Source: CBDCWQ01 sp965223435
GTDB taxonomy: Bacteria; Myxococcota; Kuafuiibacteriia; Kuafuiibacteriales; Kuafuiibacteriaceae
DNA length: 64,000 bases
Assembly (NCBI GenBank): GCA_965223435.1
Contig: CBDCWQ010000022.1
Location: 992,001 to 1,056,000 of the forward strand
Reading direction: 5' to 3'
Shown: positions 17,518-27,881 of the stretch, in pieces
Layout of the letters: each line of letters starts with the position of its first letter
Position numbering within the stretch: the first letter of the stretch is position 1
Position numbers and translations under genes: made by a program
The notes under the pieces: generated by a model
The model's database searches: none
Told to the model about the DNA's origin: nothing
Seen by the model: the letters and a program-made list of their open reading frames with translations, nothing else

Positions 17518-20500
17518 ATGCAAGGATATCACCACAGGGCGGTCTATATTTATCTCGTTTTTGGTCTCGCTTTCGCATTGGTTTCGAGCGGTTGCGGTCG
17601 CACCATCGAAGGAACGAACGAATCGGGCTCCAGCATATTGCCTGGCGAAGGCGGTTGGACAGGCTGGCATAGCTACGACCGGGGAAGCGGATCTGGAGAC
17701 CACGAACAAAGAGCCGTCCATGAAGACCAGGGGTGGGTCCAAATTCGGCCCCTGGACCAAGTTGAAGCTGGCCAAGAGTGGCAGTTGTGTCCCTATCCAA
17801 CCAACATTCAATGTAGGGTGAAAAACGGACCAAAAAAGCATACTCCTGCAGCATCGACCGGACAGAAGTTTGTATCTGGGCACGAGTGCACCATCGAGGG
17901 CGGACTGATTTGCAAAAATAGCATGAACAATAGGCAGTGCTACGACTACGAAGTGCGCTATTTCTGCCCGAAAACGGTGCCCAGTGGACCGGAACCCGTT
18001 TACGTTCCGGAGCCCGAGCCCAATAAAATCTCAGTGGGTACCCTTGGAGGCGCAATCTCCGTGAAGGGGGGCCAGGCCAGCTACCAGGTGAAGCTCCGCG
18101 TCCCTCCCGGTACCCGCGGCTATGCCCCCAGCCTTAGTCTTGGTTACCAAAGTGGAGGGGCAGACGGCATCTTAGGCAAAGGCTGGCAGTTGATCGGACC
18201 TTCGGTCATTTCTCGCGTAGCCGCAACGAAAAAGCATGATGGGTTTATCGACGCCGTGGACTTTGACGACAACGATCGCTTTGAATTGGACGGCCAGAGG
18301 TTGGTCAAGGTCGGCTCCAAAACGAATGGGGCCGGAAAGGAGACGGAGGCGTTCTATCGAACGCTTCTGGAAAGCGGTGTGCGGGTTCGGGCGAAACTTG
18401 ACAAAAACCAACAACCTCTTCGTTTCACGGTTGAGACGCGAGATCGCACAACCCGAACCTATGGTCAGAGCAGCCGGTCAAGAATCGGCAACGAAACCGG
18501 CACACTGGCCTGGTTTATGGAGAAGTCTCAGGACATGTACGGCAACTACATCGCCTACGAATTTGAAGATGGGCTTCTTCGAAGCATTGACTACACCGGA
18601 AACAAAAGCGCGAAGCTTGCGCCCTACAACAAGATTGAACTCCTGTATGAATCTCGTCCCGATGTTCACCTATACTACGCAGCCGGCATTGCCGCTCGCC
18701 GCCTGGACCGAAGACTCAAAAAGGTTGTCATGTTGGTCAAAAACGAGACTGGAGGCCCACCGGATCACCACGTGCGAGAATATCGAATCGGGTACAAACA
18801 GAGCGTGCTCACGGGAATAAGCCAACTCACGTCGATACAGGAAGTTTCCGGACTGAACGAGGGTGAGACATCGATAGCATTGCCACCAACGAAGTTCGAG
18901 TGGCGAAACGGTAGCCGAAAGGGCCTGAAATTCGACCAGCAAGTATCGATTAGAGCACCGAGTCAAGACAAGACCAATATTGTGGCCCAGGGAGATTTCG
19001 ACGGCGATGGCCTCAGCGACTTCATGCTTGGTGCCGTAGACCCCTCGGGCCGATTCACAAGCCCCGACAAAAAACCCACCGTCTACCTCTCTTCTCGAGG
19101 TTTTTCGGGGGAGCCGACCAATCTACCACCCCATACTCCGCCACCCGCCTTTCACAAAAAGAAGATCGTAGCCAGCGCAGACTTTGATGGTGATGGTCTT
19201 ACCGACCTCATCACGGCATTCGTAGACACCACAAGCGACTGGAGAATCAAGCCCGTTCCCCGTATGCACTTCTCGCTTGGGGACGGAACGTTTTCGGACG
19301 TCCCGATAAAAATGGACAAATGCCACGACGTGGTTCGTGGCGTCGGTGACTTCAATGGTGATGGCGTCGCAGATCTGCTCCTGCAGAACTGCATCCTTTT
19401 CACGCAACCCGGAACCAAACAAAGCGCCCGAACCTTCGTGACCAAAAAACATGATTTTCTCGGAAACAAAAGAGGCGAGCCGTGGAGAGTTTATGTTGGA
19501 GAACTGAATGGCGACGGTCTCGCGGACGTCGTCACCGAATCGCTGGAAAATTCGGTTTGCAGTTCAAAAAAAGCGGTTTCCAAGGCCTATCTGAACATGG
19601 GAAACGGGACCTTCGAAGAGAGGGGAACGGCAGGCGGAGGCTATGGATGGAGAATCGTCGGCTTTTCGGACTTTAACGGAGACGGCCTAGCCGATCGTCT
19701 GTATGGCGCGTCAACATCATCCGACTGGTGTACCGAAAAGGCAAAATTTTCTCGCTTTCAGTTGGTGCCCTCAAAGGGTGACGGTCATGCCGCGACTTGG
19801 AGTTCTACCACCAAAATATTCTCCGGAGCACGGCAGGTATTTGGTGCGGGGGACTACGACGGTGACGGTCGCACCGATTTTCGATTCGGGCGGACAGCCT
19901 TTCGATTCGACGGACGAAATTTTGTCTCGCGGCCCGCGCCGCCGATCCCCAACAGCAAAGTCATCAAGGTTGTGGGCGATACAAACTCAGATGGCCTCCC
20001 CGACTACATCCTTGGCGGCGAAGGCGAGGATGGTCTGATTCCGGCCGACAGTGAACTCACTCATTTCACGGCTCAAATTCAGTCGCCCGACGAAATTACC
20101 AAGGTTGTCAATGGTCTGGGCAGCATCACCAAAATCGAGTACAAGAATATGACAAGCCCCGGCCTCTACGAGCGGGGTCACGGAGCAACCTATCCGAAAA
20201 GGGACTTCTACTCACCCCTCGTAGTGGTGTCGCGGGTGTGGACCGACAGCGGCCTCGGCACGCCGACTTCGGCCAACGCCCACAACGCGACCGAATATCA
20301 ATACGGCAAGGCCCTTGTAGATGTTTCACAGGGAAGGTTCATGGGCTACGAATACGTACGAACCATCGATCCCCAGCGACAAACCGCCGTCACCGAATCC
20401 TTTGAACAGGGCTTTCCGTGCATTGGGGTTCCAAAAGAAAAAGAAACACGTCTGTTCTATGGCATGCCCGAAGAGCAGGTGGTCAGAAGGGTTGTGCACA

Positions 20501-23500
20501 CCCCCAAATACGTCGTTGGTTTCGGAGAAATGGATGGCGCGGGCACACCGATCGCCACCCGAGCATGCAGCGACACTGCGCCAACACCAGGCGAAACCTA
20601 CGTCCCCTTTGTCGCTTCTTCCACCGAAGAACGGTGGGAGATCGGCGCGGTAGATCCCTGGGATCGAAAGACGCAGACGACCCAAATCGATCGCTTCGGC
20701 AACGTTGTTTTTCAGGCGGCCGGATTTGCCGGTGGTGGTGAAGACACCGTGACCAAGGAGTACGAGTATTTTGAAAACCAACAGACGTGGATCCCAGGTC
20801 GGGTCTTGAGCGAAACGAAGACCTCCCTACACCGCAACGAACAAGTCGAGCGCACAACTCACTTTGCCTACAACCGTGGCAGGCTTCAATTCGAAACCAA
20901 AGACAAGGGTACCCCCCATGAGCTTCAGGCTCGGTACTACTACGATATTTTTGGCAACATCAAACGCAAGGATATGAACGGAAAAAAGGAAGCCAGTTAC
21001 CGCTTCGATTCCAACGGACAATTCCCCGTTTGCACCGTGAACGCGTTGGGCCATGTTGAAGTTCGCGAATACAGCAAATCGCTTGGCCTGGAGACCAAAG
21101 TGGTTGACGCCAATGCGGTTGCTCTTAGCGGAAATGTGGGCTGCCCGGAGGCGCTGCCAGATGACGTACCGTCCCTCGAAATCCAATACGATGCGCTCGG
21201 CCGAAAGACAAAAGAGCTCCTTCCAAGTCTATCGGTAAACCAACGCGCACAAAAGACCTACGAGATTTTTCCGTCTGACGGCAAACCCGTAAAATACTGG
21301 ACTGCGGTCAAGGGCACCGGAACCGCACAAACGGTGGTCCGCTTCGATCGACTCGGCCGACAAATCGGGTCCGCTTCGGAGCAGCAAAACCCAACGACTT
21401 CTGGAACCAATACAAAAAAATGGAACCTAAGCCTAACCCAATACGACAGACTCGGACGCGTTCGACGGACATCTGATTCTCATGTTTCAGACCCGGATGG
21501 CAACGCGTCACAACAACCCATCTGGCACACGTCCAAATACGATGCTTTGGATCGTGTGACTGAATCCGTGGCCTTTGATGGAACCGTCTCAAAGCACGAG
21601 TACGATGGGCGTTTCGAAACCGTCATTCGTGATGCTCAAGAGGGCGGGAAGTCGATTAAGGAGACACGCGTATTTGATGCGCGTGGCCGCGTGGTTCAGG
21701 TCATAGATGATGCTGGAAGCACCTTGGCCTTGCGATACGATGCGGGTGGTCACCTGGTACGAAGCACCATCCAAGGCGACGGCAAAACCGTTGTGACCCG
21801 GATGGAATATGATGCCGTAGGCAACCGCACCGCAATCATCGACCGCAATCTTGGTCACTGGACTTACGAGTACAACGCTTTCAAGCAGTTGACTCGCCAA
21901 ACGGATAGCACAGGTCGAGAGACAACCATGAAATACGATGCGCTTGGGCGTATGACGCTACGCAACAGCCCTGAGGGGACCGAAACCTGGGCCTACGACC
22001 GCCTAGGCGACAGAGTCGCCATCGGTAAGGTCATGAAGGAGCAAGGTACCGCCAACGGAGGGACTCGACCGGTTCGTATCCATGGTTACGACGGGCTCGG
22101 ACGATTGAAAAAGACCGAGGCAGAGATCAAAGGCAACCGAGCGAGCACCCATCATGACTACGATACCGCCGGACGCATCACCCGAAGAAGTTACGCCGCG
22201 GAGGACGAGATTCTCTACCACATAGACTACAAATATGATGCCAAAGGGTTTCTTCGTGGCGCGTATGGCTCCGACGGCAAGAACTGGTTTTCGGGCGCGC
22301 AGTACGACTCAAATGGCGCACTGACCGAATTTTTAGACGGCACGGGCGCCAAAACCACAAGAACCCACAACCGCAAAACACAAGCCCTCACGAAGATAGA
22401 GACATTCAGAAACGACAACACTATTCTCAAACTTGGCCTGCGATACGATGCCGTGGGAAACATCACAAGACGCACCGACCATGCCCTGCATGTGGCTGAG
22501 GTTTTCGAATACGATCGACTCAATCGACTAACCTCCGCCACCGGAACCGGCCAGAACGGACCGTGGATGGAAATTCAGTATGACGCGCTCGGCAACATCG
22601 AGAACCGCAGGGAATCCTATTGGACACCTTCGGAGGGTCGCGTCATCGAAGAACGTGTGTTCACGCCCAGCGGAAACCGACCGAACGCAGTGGGAACGGT
22701 GGGCAATACGCGCTACCGCTACGACGCCAATGGAAACATGACGTTTCGCGGAAACACGAACATCGATTGGTCCTCATTCAACAAACCGCTTTGGTTCGGC
22801 ACCGCAGATCCAAGGGGAGCCACGACCACGATAGACTCTGTCTTTGAGTATGACACCGACCGAAAGCGAATATTCCAACGAACAATCGAGCAGTGGACGG
22901 GAACCACCCGCTATGAAGACTCCGAGGATCAAACCACCCGAGGATGGAGTGTATACGACGGCAACCCCGCCGGCGCTCAAATAAAAAATGTCGAAGATGA
23001 AGCAAAGGGAGACCGGGTGATCGAGGTGAGCGGAAGTGGACTCGAAAACGGGTACCGGCTCCGAAGATTCGACCACACGCCATGGGAGAACACAAATCAG
23101 TCCATCTTCAGCTGGGATCAAAAATTCTCAGAACCGTTCTCCATTTTTGTCGAAATCGAAACCAATGCGGGCCCACGATACCTTCGATACACGCCTTCGG
23201 ACCTCAGCAATCTTGGTCAAGGAAAATACATCCATCACGGATTAGGCGAAGACCATGCGGACGGTCAGTGGCGTACCGTCGTTCGAGACCTAGAGGCAGA
23301 TCTTAAGGGCGGACAACCAGACCTAGACCTCATCAAGGTCAACAGTTTTCTGGTCCGCGGAAGCGGCCGGGTAGACAATATTGGTGCGCCATTGTCCGAG
23401 ACCCAGGTCGGACGGACCGTCAAGGAAAAACGCTATTGGTTTCAGGATTTCGAGCAGACCAACGTCTACGAAGAAATATGCCATGAGACCCAAGGCTGCC

Positions 23501-24951
23501 GCAGCAATTGGACCAGAGGTGCGTATGTATTGCATATCGCCGGACCAGCGGGACCACTGGGGAGCATCGCCATCACCGGCCCCCATGCCGGCCAACGCGC
23601 CTACTACTACACCGATCATTTGGGCTCCATCGTGGCCCGTGCCGACGCCAAAGGGGTCATTACGGAACACTACAGTTACGATGCCTGGGGACGGCGACGA
23701 GATCCGACCACCGGTACGCCCCTCGCGAAACTCAAATCAAAACCGAACTGGTTTCAGTACGGTTTTTCAGACCGCGGCTACACCGGCCACGAAACACTGG
23801 ACGCACTCGGCCTCATCCATATGAATGGGCGAATCTACGATCCAGCGATCGGCCGCTTCTTGAGCCCAGATCCGTTTGTTCGCAACGCCTTTAACCTGCA
23901 GGCACACAACCGATACACCTATGTAAACAACAACCCTTTGGTGAATATCGACCCCAGTGGCTTTTTCCTCCGCAAACTCCTGAGAAAAGCCGTACGCCTC
24001 TTGGAGCGATACATGCCCGTGATTCTATCGGCGGTGGTTGGCGCCTTAACCATGGGGTTCGCTCTTGCCCTCGCGCCAGCCGTATGGAGCGGCCTTACGG
24101 CCGCCACGTTCAGCGGGCTGGTTTCAGGCTTTTCGTCTAGTTTTGTGGGCGCCTTGGCGAGCGGTCAAGGGTTCAACGCGGCCTTGAAAGCAGGCATTCG
24201 GGGCGGGCTTACCGGGGCCGTAACGGCAGGTCTTAAGGCGGCCATCTTGACCGAAATCCACACCCACTTTACTGCAGCCGATAAGTCGAAGGCAGAGCTA
24301 TACAAGGTCACGATGAGAAAGGGAGTGCCTTCGATAAAACGCGTCGACGTCAGCGAGATTCGGGGTCGAGGAATCAAGCTCTGGGTCAATGGCCAATCCA
24401 ACATGCCCGCAAAAGCCGCCAACCTAGGCTTCGAGCGGGTTCGAGCGGACGAATTTTATATGATTCATAACCCCACCAACGGGGGTTTCATGGACACCAT
24501 TGAGTCCGCCCTCGGCAAAGCGACCGGCCGAACGCCGATTTCACAAAGCACAGCCAATATTCTCTCTCAGGTCGATCTGAGCAAGTCGCATCTCTATGCC
24601 CACAGTCAAGGCGGTATCATCACCCGAAACGCGCTGGTGATGCGACACCAGATGGGTCAGAACCTTAGCGGACTGAAGGTCACGATGGACGGCGCTGCAG
24701 TCAACTGGGGTACGACCCATCTCATATTCAAGACCATGGGCGTGGAGCTTCCATTCCGGTCCTTTACCGCCCATCCTTGGGACTTTGTTCCCAATCTTAT
24801 AGGGGGCAACGCTCTGTTTCCGGTCCCCAACCCGTATCGGGTGGCCGGGTCGGTCCTGTTCTCGCCAGGCGTGTTTCTCGGAGGACCAGGCAGTGCCCAC
24901 ACCAACAAGGGCGGCGGCGCATGGGTCCAAGGCGCACCTCACGCATACTGA
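17518..24951 (+). CDS. Rhs/YD-repeat lipoprotein with SpvB and VCBS regions and a C-terminal serine-hydrolase-like domain
   Basis: 2477 residues. AGAGGAG at 17505-17511 sits 6 bases before ATG. Signal peptide with lipobox VSSGC (C26) predicts a lipoprotein. Order: SpvB-type domain from about 169 (VGTLGGAISVKGG), VCBS units about 490-830 (DFDGDGLSDF, DFNGDGVADL), TcdB-like middle region, YD repeats about 1140-1800, Rhs core end near 2113 (YDPAIGRFLSPDPF, YVNNNPLVNIDPSG). After the core come hydrophobic segments (about 2165-2230), then a variable C-terminal domain with nucleophile elbow AHSQGG (S2363), candidate Asp in HPWDFVPN (D2422) and candidate His at 2461. This is the layout of a polymorphic toxin whose cargo may be a lipase or other alpha/beta hydrolase. 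No same-strand immunity gene follows: the next gene is convergent at 25004. Confidence 0.9.
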   Translation: MQGYHHRAVYIYLVFGLAFALVSSGCGRTIEGTNESGSSILPGEGGWTGWHSYDRGSGSGDHEQRAVHEDQGWVQIRPLDQVEAGQEWQLCPYPTNIQCRVKNGPKKHTPAASTGQKFVSGHECTIEGGLICKNSMNNRQCYDYEVRYFCPKTVPSGPEPVYVPEPEPNKISVGTLGGAISVKGGQASYQVKLRVPPGTRGYAPSLSLGYQSGGADGILGKGWQLIGPSVISRVAATKKHDGFIDAVDFDDNDRFELDGQRLVKVGSKTNGAGKETEAFYRTLLESGVRVRAKLDKNQQPLRFTVETRDRTTRTYGQSSRSRIGNETGTLAWFMEKSQDMYGNYIAYEFEDGLLRSIDYTGNKSAKLAPYNKIELLYESRPDVHLYYAAGIAARRLDRRLKKVVMLVKNETGGPPDHHVREYRIGYKQSVLTGISQLTSIQEVSGLNEGETSIALPPTKFEWRNGSRKGLKFDQQVSIRAPSQDKTNIVAQGDFDGDGLSDFMLGAVDPSGRFTSPDKKPTVYLSSRGFSGEPTNLPPHTPPPAFHKKKIVASADFDGDGLTDLITAFVDTTSDWRIKPVPRMHFSLGDGTFSDVPIKMDKCHDVVRGVGDFNGDGVADLLLQNCILFTQPGTKQSARTFVTKKHDFLGNKRGEPWRVYVGELNGDGLADVVTESLENSVCSSKKAVSKAYLNMGNGTFEERGTAGGGYGWRIVGFSDFNGDGLADRLYGASTSSDWCTEKAKFSRFQLVPSKGDGHAATWSSTTKIFSGARQVFGAGDYDGDGRTDFRFGRTAFRFDGRNFVSRPAPPIPNSKVIKVVGDTNSDGLPDYILGGEGEDGLIPADSELTHFTAQIQSPDEITKVVNGLGSITKIEYKNMTSPGLYERGHGATYPKRDFYSPLVVVSRVWTDSGLGTPTSANAHNATEYQYGKALVDVSQGRFMGYEYVRTIDPQRQTAVTESFEQGFPCIGVPKEKETRLFYGMPEEQVVRRVVHTPKYVVGFGEMDGAGTPIATRACSDTAPTPGETYVPFVASSTEERWEIGAVDPWDRKTQTTQIDRFGNVVFQAAGFAGGGEDTVTKEYEYFENQQTWIPGRVLSETKTSLHRNEQVERTTHFAYNRGRLQFETKDKGTPHELQARYYYDIFGNIKRKDMNGKKEASYRFDSNGQFPVCTVNALGHVEVREYSKSLGLETKVVDANAVALSGNVGCPEALPDDVPSLEIQYDALGRKTKELLPSLSVNQRAQKTYEIFPSDGKPVKYWTAVKGTGTAQTVVRFDRLGRQIGSASEQQNPTTSGTNTKKWNLSLTQYDRLGRVRRTSDSHVSDPDGNASQQPIWHTSKYDALDRVTESVAFDGTVSKHEYDGRFETVIRDAQEGGKSIKETRVFDARGRVVQVIDDAGSTLALRYDAGGHLVRSTIQGDGKTVVTRMEYDAVGNRTAIIDRNLGHWTYEYNAFKQLTRQTDSTGRETTMKYDALGRMTLRNSPEGTETWAYDRLGDRVAIGKVMKEQGTANGGTRPVRIHGYDGLGRLKKTEAEIKGNRASTHHDYDTAGRITRRSYAAEDEILYHIDYKYDAKGFLRGAYGSDGKNWFSGAQYDSNGALTEFLDGTGAKTTRTHNRKTQALTKIETFRNDNTILKLGLRYDAVGNITRRTDHALHVAEVFEYDRLNRLTSATGTGQNGPWMEIQYDALGNIENRRESYWTPSEGRVIEERVFTPSGNRPNAVGTVGNTRYRYDANGNMTFRGNTNIDWSSFNKPLWFGTADPRGATTTIDSVFEYDTDRKRIFQRTIEQWTGTTRYEDSEDQTTRGWSVYDGNPAGAQIKNVEDEAKGDRVIEVSGSGLENGYRLRRFDHTPWENTNQSIFSWDQKFSEPFSIFVEIETNAGPRYLRYTPSDLSNLGQGKYIHHGLGEDHADGQWRTVVRDLEADLKGGQPDLDLIKVNSFLVRGSGRVDNIGAPLSETQVGRTVKEKRYWFQDFEQTNVYEEICHETQGCRSNWTRGAYVLHIAGPAGPLGSIAITGPHAGQRAYYYTDHLGSIVARADAKGVITEHYSYDAWGRRRDPTTGTPLAKLKSKPNWFQYGFSDRGYTGHETLDALGLIHMNGRIYDPAIGRFLSPDPFVRNAFNLQAHNRYTYVNNNPLVNIDPSGFFLRKLLRKAVRLLERYMPVILSAVVGALTMGFALALAPAVWSGLTAATFSGLVSGFSSSFVGALASGQGFNAALKAGIRGGLTGAVTAGLKAAILTEIHTHFTAADKSKAELYKVTMRKGVPSIKRVDVSEIRGRGIKLWVNGQSNMPAKAANLGFERVRADEFYMIHNPTNGGFMDTIESALGKATGRTPISQSTANILSQVDLSKSHLYAHSQGGIITRNALVMRHQMGQNLSGLKVTMDGAAVNWGTTHLIFKTMGVELPFRSFTAHPWDFVPNLIGGNALFPVPNPYRVAGSVLFSPGVFLGGPGSAHTNKGGGAWVQGAPHAY

Positions 24952-25003
24952 TCCCCCGGCCCATTCGCCAACCGCCGGCGCAAAAATCGATTCCCCCGGA
25001 GTC

Positions 25004-25828
25004 TCACGGAAGGTTATGAGATGAACGCTCGTCTTGAGCGCCCACAACGGGGATTTCGGAGGTGAAGAATGGAGGTGGCCTGAGGGCGGTCTCCATAAAA
25101 CTACCGACCGAACCGGGATGGAGAAGCACCTCGGCATCGGTGCGAAGGATTTGAGACTCGCCGCGCAGGGGACGGATGCGAAGCTCTGCGTTTTCGATTC
25201 TTTTGAGAACCACCGACCAAAAGCGACTCAAATCATGCGCTCGGTCGGCGGCTTCCGTTCGGACCGCGTTGACCAACGCTTCCCCGCCGCGGCGAATGCG
25301 GGGTGGGCCACTGCCTAAGGTAGCAGCCTGACCCGCACTCAGTGTCTCGGTTGTGCGGGCGCGTTCGATCGAAACTTCACCTTGGGCGACAACGACGGTG
25401 GTCGGGCCGGACCGTGTTCGGTCGATCACCAAGGATGTGCCAAGGGGAATCTTCAGCCGATGGGCTGACGCGCGTGCGGTCCAAGGGGTATGAGGTTGCC
25501 CATCAGATCCGGTTGCTTCGAACCATACTCGACCGACACCGACCAAGAGCACCGGGCTCTCGGGTTCACCCTCTAGCCGAATTTGGGTGGAAGAGGATAC
25601 TCGAATACGGGTAGACGGGATCAACAAGAGCTCCAACCAACCCAAACGACCGGTCTCGAGCGTCGCTCCGCTTCTCACCAGATCCCCGGACAACGCAGCG
25701 ATGGGCGCAGCTGCGGTGGAGCTCGAAACACTGGTCTCGCCCACCACAACCCTCACCACACCTTGCAACGGTGGAGGCGTCGTCACCACCGACATTCCAA
25801 GGAGAACCCATGAGGCTATCATCACCAT
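25004..25828 (-). CDS. FecR-domain exported protein
   Basis: 274 residues with an N-terminal hydrophobic signal segment (about 1-20). Residues about 25-185 match the FecR fold used in periplasmic sensing or surface proteins: GDLVRSGATLETGRLGWLEL, IRVSSSTQIRLE, and VVVAQGEVSIERA followed by LSAGQAATL. There is no transmembrane helix of the anti-sigma type and no sigma factor nearby, so a structural or peptidoglycan-associated role is more likely than classical FecR signalling. Its start overlaps the stop of the TPR/barrel gene by 7 bases, so both belong to one operon and may work together in the outer membrane (inference). Confidence 0.75.
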   Translation of the reverse strand: MVMIASWVLLGMSVVTTPPPLQGVVRVVVGETSVSSSTAAAPIAALSGDLVRSGATLETGRLGWLELLLIPSTRIRVSSSTQIRLEGEPESPVLLVGVGRVWFEATGSDGQPHTPWTARASAHRLKIPLGTSLVIDRTRSGPTTVVVAQGEVSIERARTTETLSAGQAATLGSGPPRIRRGGEALVNAVRTEAADRAHDLSRFWSVVLKRIENAELRIRPLRGESQILRTDAEVLLHPGSVGSFMETALRPPPFFTSEIPVVGAQDERSSHNLP

Positions 25829-27396
25829 GTTCGCTCCAGACCGGTCGAAAAAATGTTCTGGGTGTAGGCGTGGTCAACCCGCGCATTCGATCGAAACCAA
25901 GTATCTTCAATGATGACGTCAAACGGACCAAATCGAGCCCGAACCGCCATAAACGCTGCGGTGCGGACCTCAAGCCTGGTCAAAGAAGGGCCCGCGATGC
26001 TGCGTTCTCCCACCGGGCCGTAGTTTCTGACCGTCACTGCAAAACCGCTTTCTAAAGAAAACATGGATGAAAGCGTGACTCGACCACGGCCGCCCAGGGA
26101 ACCACCCACGGCATCGAAGGCATCACCTCGAGCGTCATCTCGCAAAAAAGCGAGCTCCACGTGACCATCGAGGCCGGTGGTCTCAAAAAAGAGACTCAGG
26201 AGCATACGCTGTCCCACGGAGTCACGGCTGAGAGAACTGATGATGCCATCCGGCAATCCGATGTCGACGTACTCCACAGCAGTACCCGTCACTTGCACGT
26301 TGAGTACCCACCGCCGGCCGAGCCCAAAGGACAGCCCAGGGCCACCCTCGAAGGTGGTCGCGTGATGGTTCCGGAAAAGACGCGCAAAAATTCCATGGAT
26401 GCGGGCGGCAAGAAACAGAGACACCCCAAGGGGGGGATTGCCGAGCGGAAAATCGATGGCTCCGGCGGCTGAGAGTACATTCAAGTCAAGCCTCGAAAAA
26501 CGCGCTCGATCCGAAAGGAAAAAATGCTGGTTTGCGGCCAGCGACGCGTAGATTGTCGACCGACCTACAGCCATCTGCGCTCGGCCTTCGGCCTCGACCG
26601 CTAGCCGAAACCCGTCTTCGCCGGCCGGATCACTGCCGGCGAGAAGATCGGGGTTGCTCAGGTGTGACACCCGCGAGCGCAGCCGAAACGACGCCAAGAA
26701 ATCTCTTCGTGCACGCTCGATTCGATGCTTGAGCGTACGCGCCGCATTCACAAAGGGAATCATGTCGACCGACAGGGCCTGCGCCTCACCAAAAGCCACC
26801 AAGGCTTCCGACAACACAAGTTCACCCTCGTTCGCGGCCTGAGAGGCCAATAAGAGGGAGCTCATCGCACCCCTTTGGGAGAATTCATCGATCCACAGCG
26901 TCGAATCTTGAATGGCGTCCCAGTCGCTCAGCGCCGCGCCGATGAGTGTGCCCTGCCATGACGAAGCCTCCCGAGCGGCCACCCGAGCCGCTTTGCGTTC
27001 GCCGTTTTCTAAGAGCAAAGCAGCACGAAGCTCGCGAATTTCAGCACTCTCGTCTCCGAGACGAACCGCAATACGCACCGCGGCCAACGCCTTCTTTGTT
27101 TTTCCCTGGGCTCCAAGAACGCCGGCCAGATCGCGGAAAATCTGAGCCGAATGCGGTAACAATGTTGCGGCCAGGGCAAGGCATTGTTCAGCCTCGGCAA
27201 AATGACCAAAAACGGCCTCCGACTGACCTCGAGCGGCGTAGGCCAGCGCGCGTGTCCGGTCGTCGTGGCCGCCATCAGATGCCCGAAGAGGTTCTTCAGA
27301 GACCGCGAGGTCGCGAAGGATGGCCCCCGAACAAGGCTCTGAGGTTGGAAGCGCACCCCCAACAAGAAGATGAAAGACCGAAACCAGCAGCACCAC
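25822..27396 (-). CDS. TPR-containing outer-membrane beta-barrel-like protein
   Basis: 524 residues from GTG 27396, with a hydrophobic signal segment (about 1-20). Residues about 45-150 contain TPR-type helices (RALAYAARGQSEAVFGHFAEAEQ cut short here; QGKTKKALAAVRIAVRLGD). From about 255 onward the sequence becomes strand-rich with alternating hydrophobic residues and glycines (AVEAEGRAQMAVGRS, GRRWVLNVQVTGTAVEY, RMLLSLFFETTGLDGHVEL) and ends in VDHAYTQNIFSTGLERTW, compatible with a C-terminal barrel. It starts 5 bases after the smpB stop, is followed by the FecR-domain gene, and is probably cotranscribed with the pan-smp genes. No named family is recognised. Confidence 0.65.
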   Translation of the reverse strand: MVLLVSVFHLLVGGALPTSEPCSGAILRDLAVSEEPLRASDGGHDDRTRALAYAARGQSEAVFGHFAEAEQCLALAATLLPHSAQIFRDLAGVLGAQGKTKKALAAVRIAVRLGDESAEIRELRAALLLENGERKAARVAAREASSWQGTLIGAALSDWDAIQDSTLWIDEFSQRGAMSSLLLASQAANEGELVLSEALVAFGEAQALSVDMIPFVNAARTLKHRIERARRDFLASFRLRSRVSHLSNPDLLAGSDPAGEDGFRLAVEAEGRAQMAVGRSTIYASLAANQHFFLSDRARFSRLDLNVLSAAGAIDFPLGNPPLGVSLFLAARIHGIFARLFRNHHATTFEGGPGLSFGLGRRWVLNVQVTGTAVEYVDIGLPDGIISSLSRDSVGQRMLLSLFFETTGLDGHVELAFLRDDARGDAFDAVGGSLGGRGRVTLSSMFSLESGFAVTVRNYGPVGERSIAGPSLTRLEVRTAAFMAVRARFGPFDVIIEDTWFRSNARVDHAYTQNIFSTGLERTW

Positions 27397-27401
27397 AGCG
27401 T

Positions 27402-27881
27402 TCAGTCTTCGTCGCGCCGACTCAGATCTCGCCGCTCATCCCGGTCACGGATAGCGGCACGTTTGTCATGCAAGGCCTTTCCTCGGCAGAAACCCAGCTT
27501 AACCTTCACCCGACCTCTCTTGAAATACAGCTCCAGAGGAACAAGCGTAAGCCCCTTCTCTTTGACCCTTTGTTCAAGCCGAAAAATTTCTTGCCGATGG
27601 AGCAAGAGCTTTCGGGTTCGAATGGGATCGTGGTTATGGATATTCCCATTCGTATACTCGGCGATGTGAGCATGATGGAGGTAAACCTCCCCCCGCTCTA
27701 CATGGGCGTAGGCGTCAACCAGCTGGATCTTCCCGTCCCTCAAACTCTTGACCTCGGTCCCGGTCAATACAATCCCGGTCTCAATGTGGTCGATCACCTG
27801 GTAGTTAAACAGGGCTTTCCGGTTCAGGACGATTCGCTTGACCCCCTCTGGAGCTTTTTTGTGAGTCTTCTTCGCGTTCAA
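27402..27881 (-). CDS. smpB: SsrA-binding protein SmpB
   Basis: 159 residues, normal length. It binds tmRNA and delivers it to stalled ribosomes for trans-translation. Signature stretches: NRKALFNYQVIDHIETGIVL, GTEVKSLRDGKIQLVDAYA, HIAEYTNGNIHNHDPIRTRK and LVPLELYFKRGRVKVKLGF. The basic tail (residues about 135-159) is the part that inserts in the mRNA channel. The start overlaps the panC stop (ATGA, 27878-27881). No tmRNA gene was noticed in the window. Confidence 0.96.
   Translation of the reverse strand: MNAKKTHKKAPEGVKRIVLNRKALFNYQVIDHIETGIVLTGTEVKSLRDGKIQLVDAYAHVERGEVYLHHAHIAEYTNGNIHNHDPIRTRKLLLHRQEIFRLEQRVKEKGLTLVPLELYFKRGRVKVKLGFCRGKALHDKRAAIRDRDERRDLSRRDED

Noticed and set aside
24952..25003. 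Possible immunity gene or strong terminator between the Rhs gene and the FecR gene
   Set aside because: Only 52 bases separate the two stops. There is no ORF, and only a weak CGCCGGCG-type hairpin without a clear T-run.
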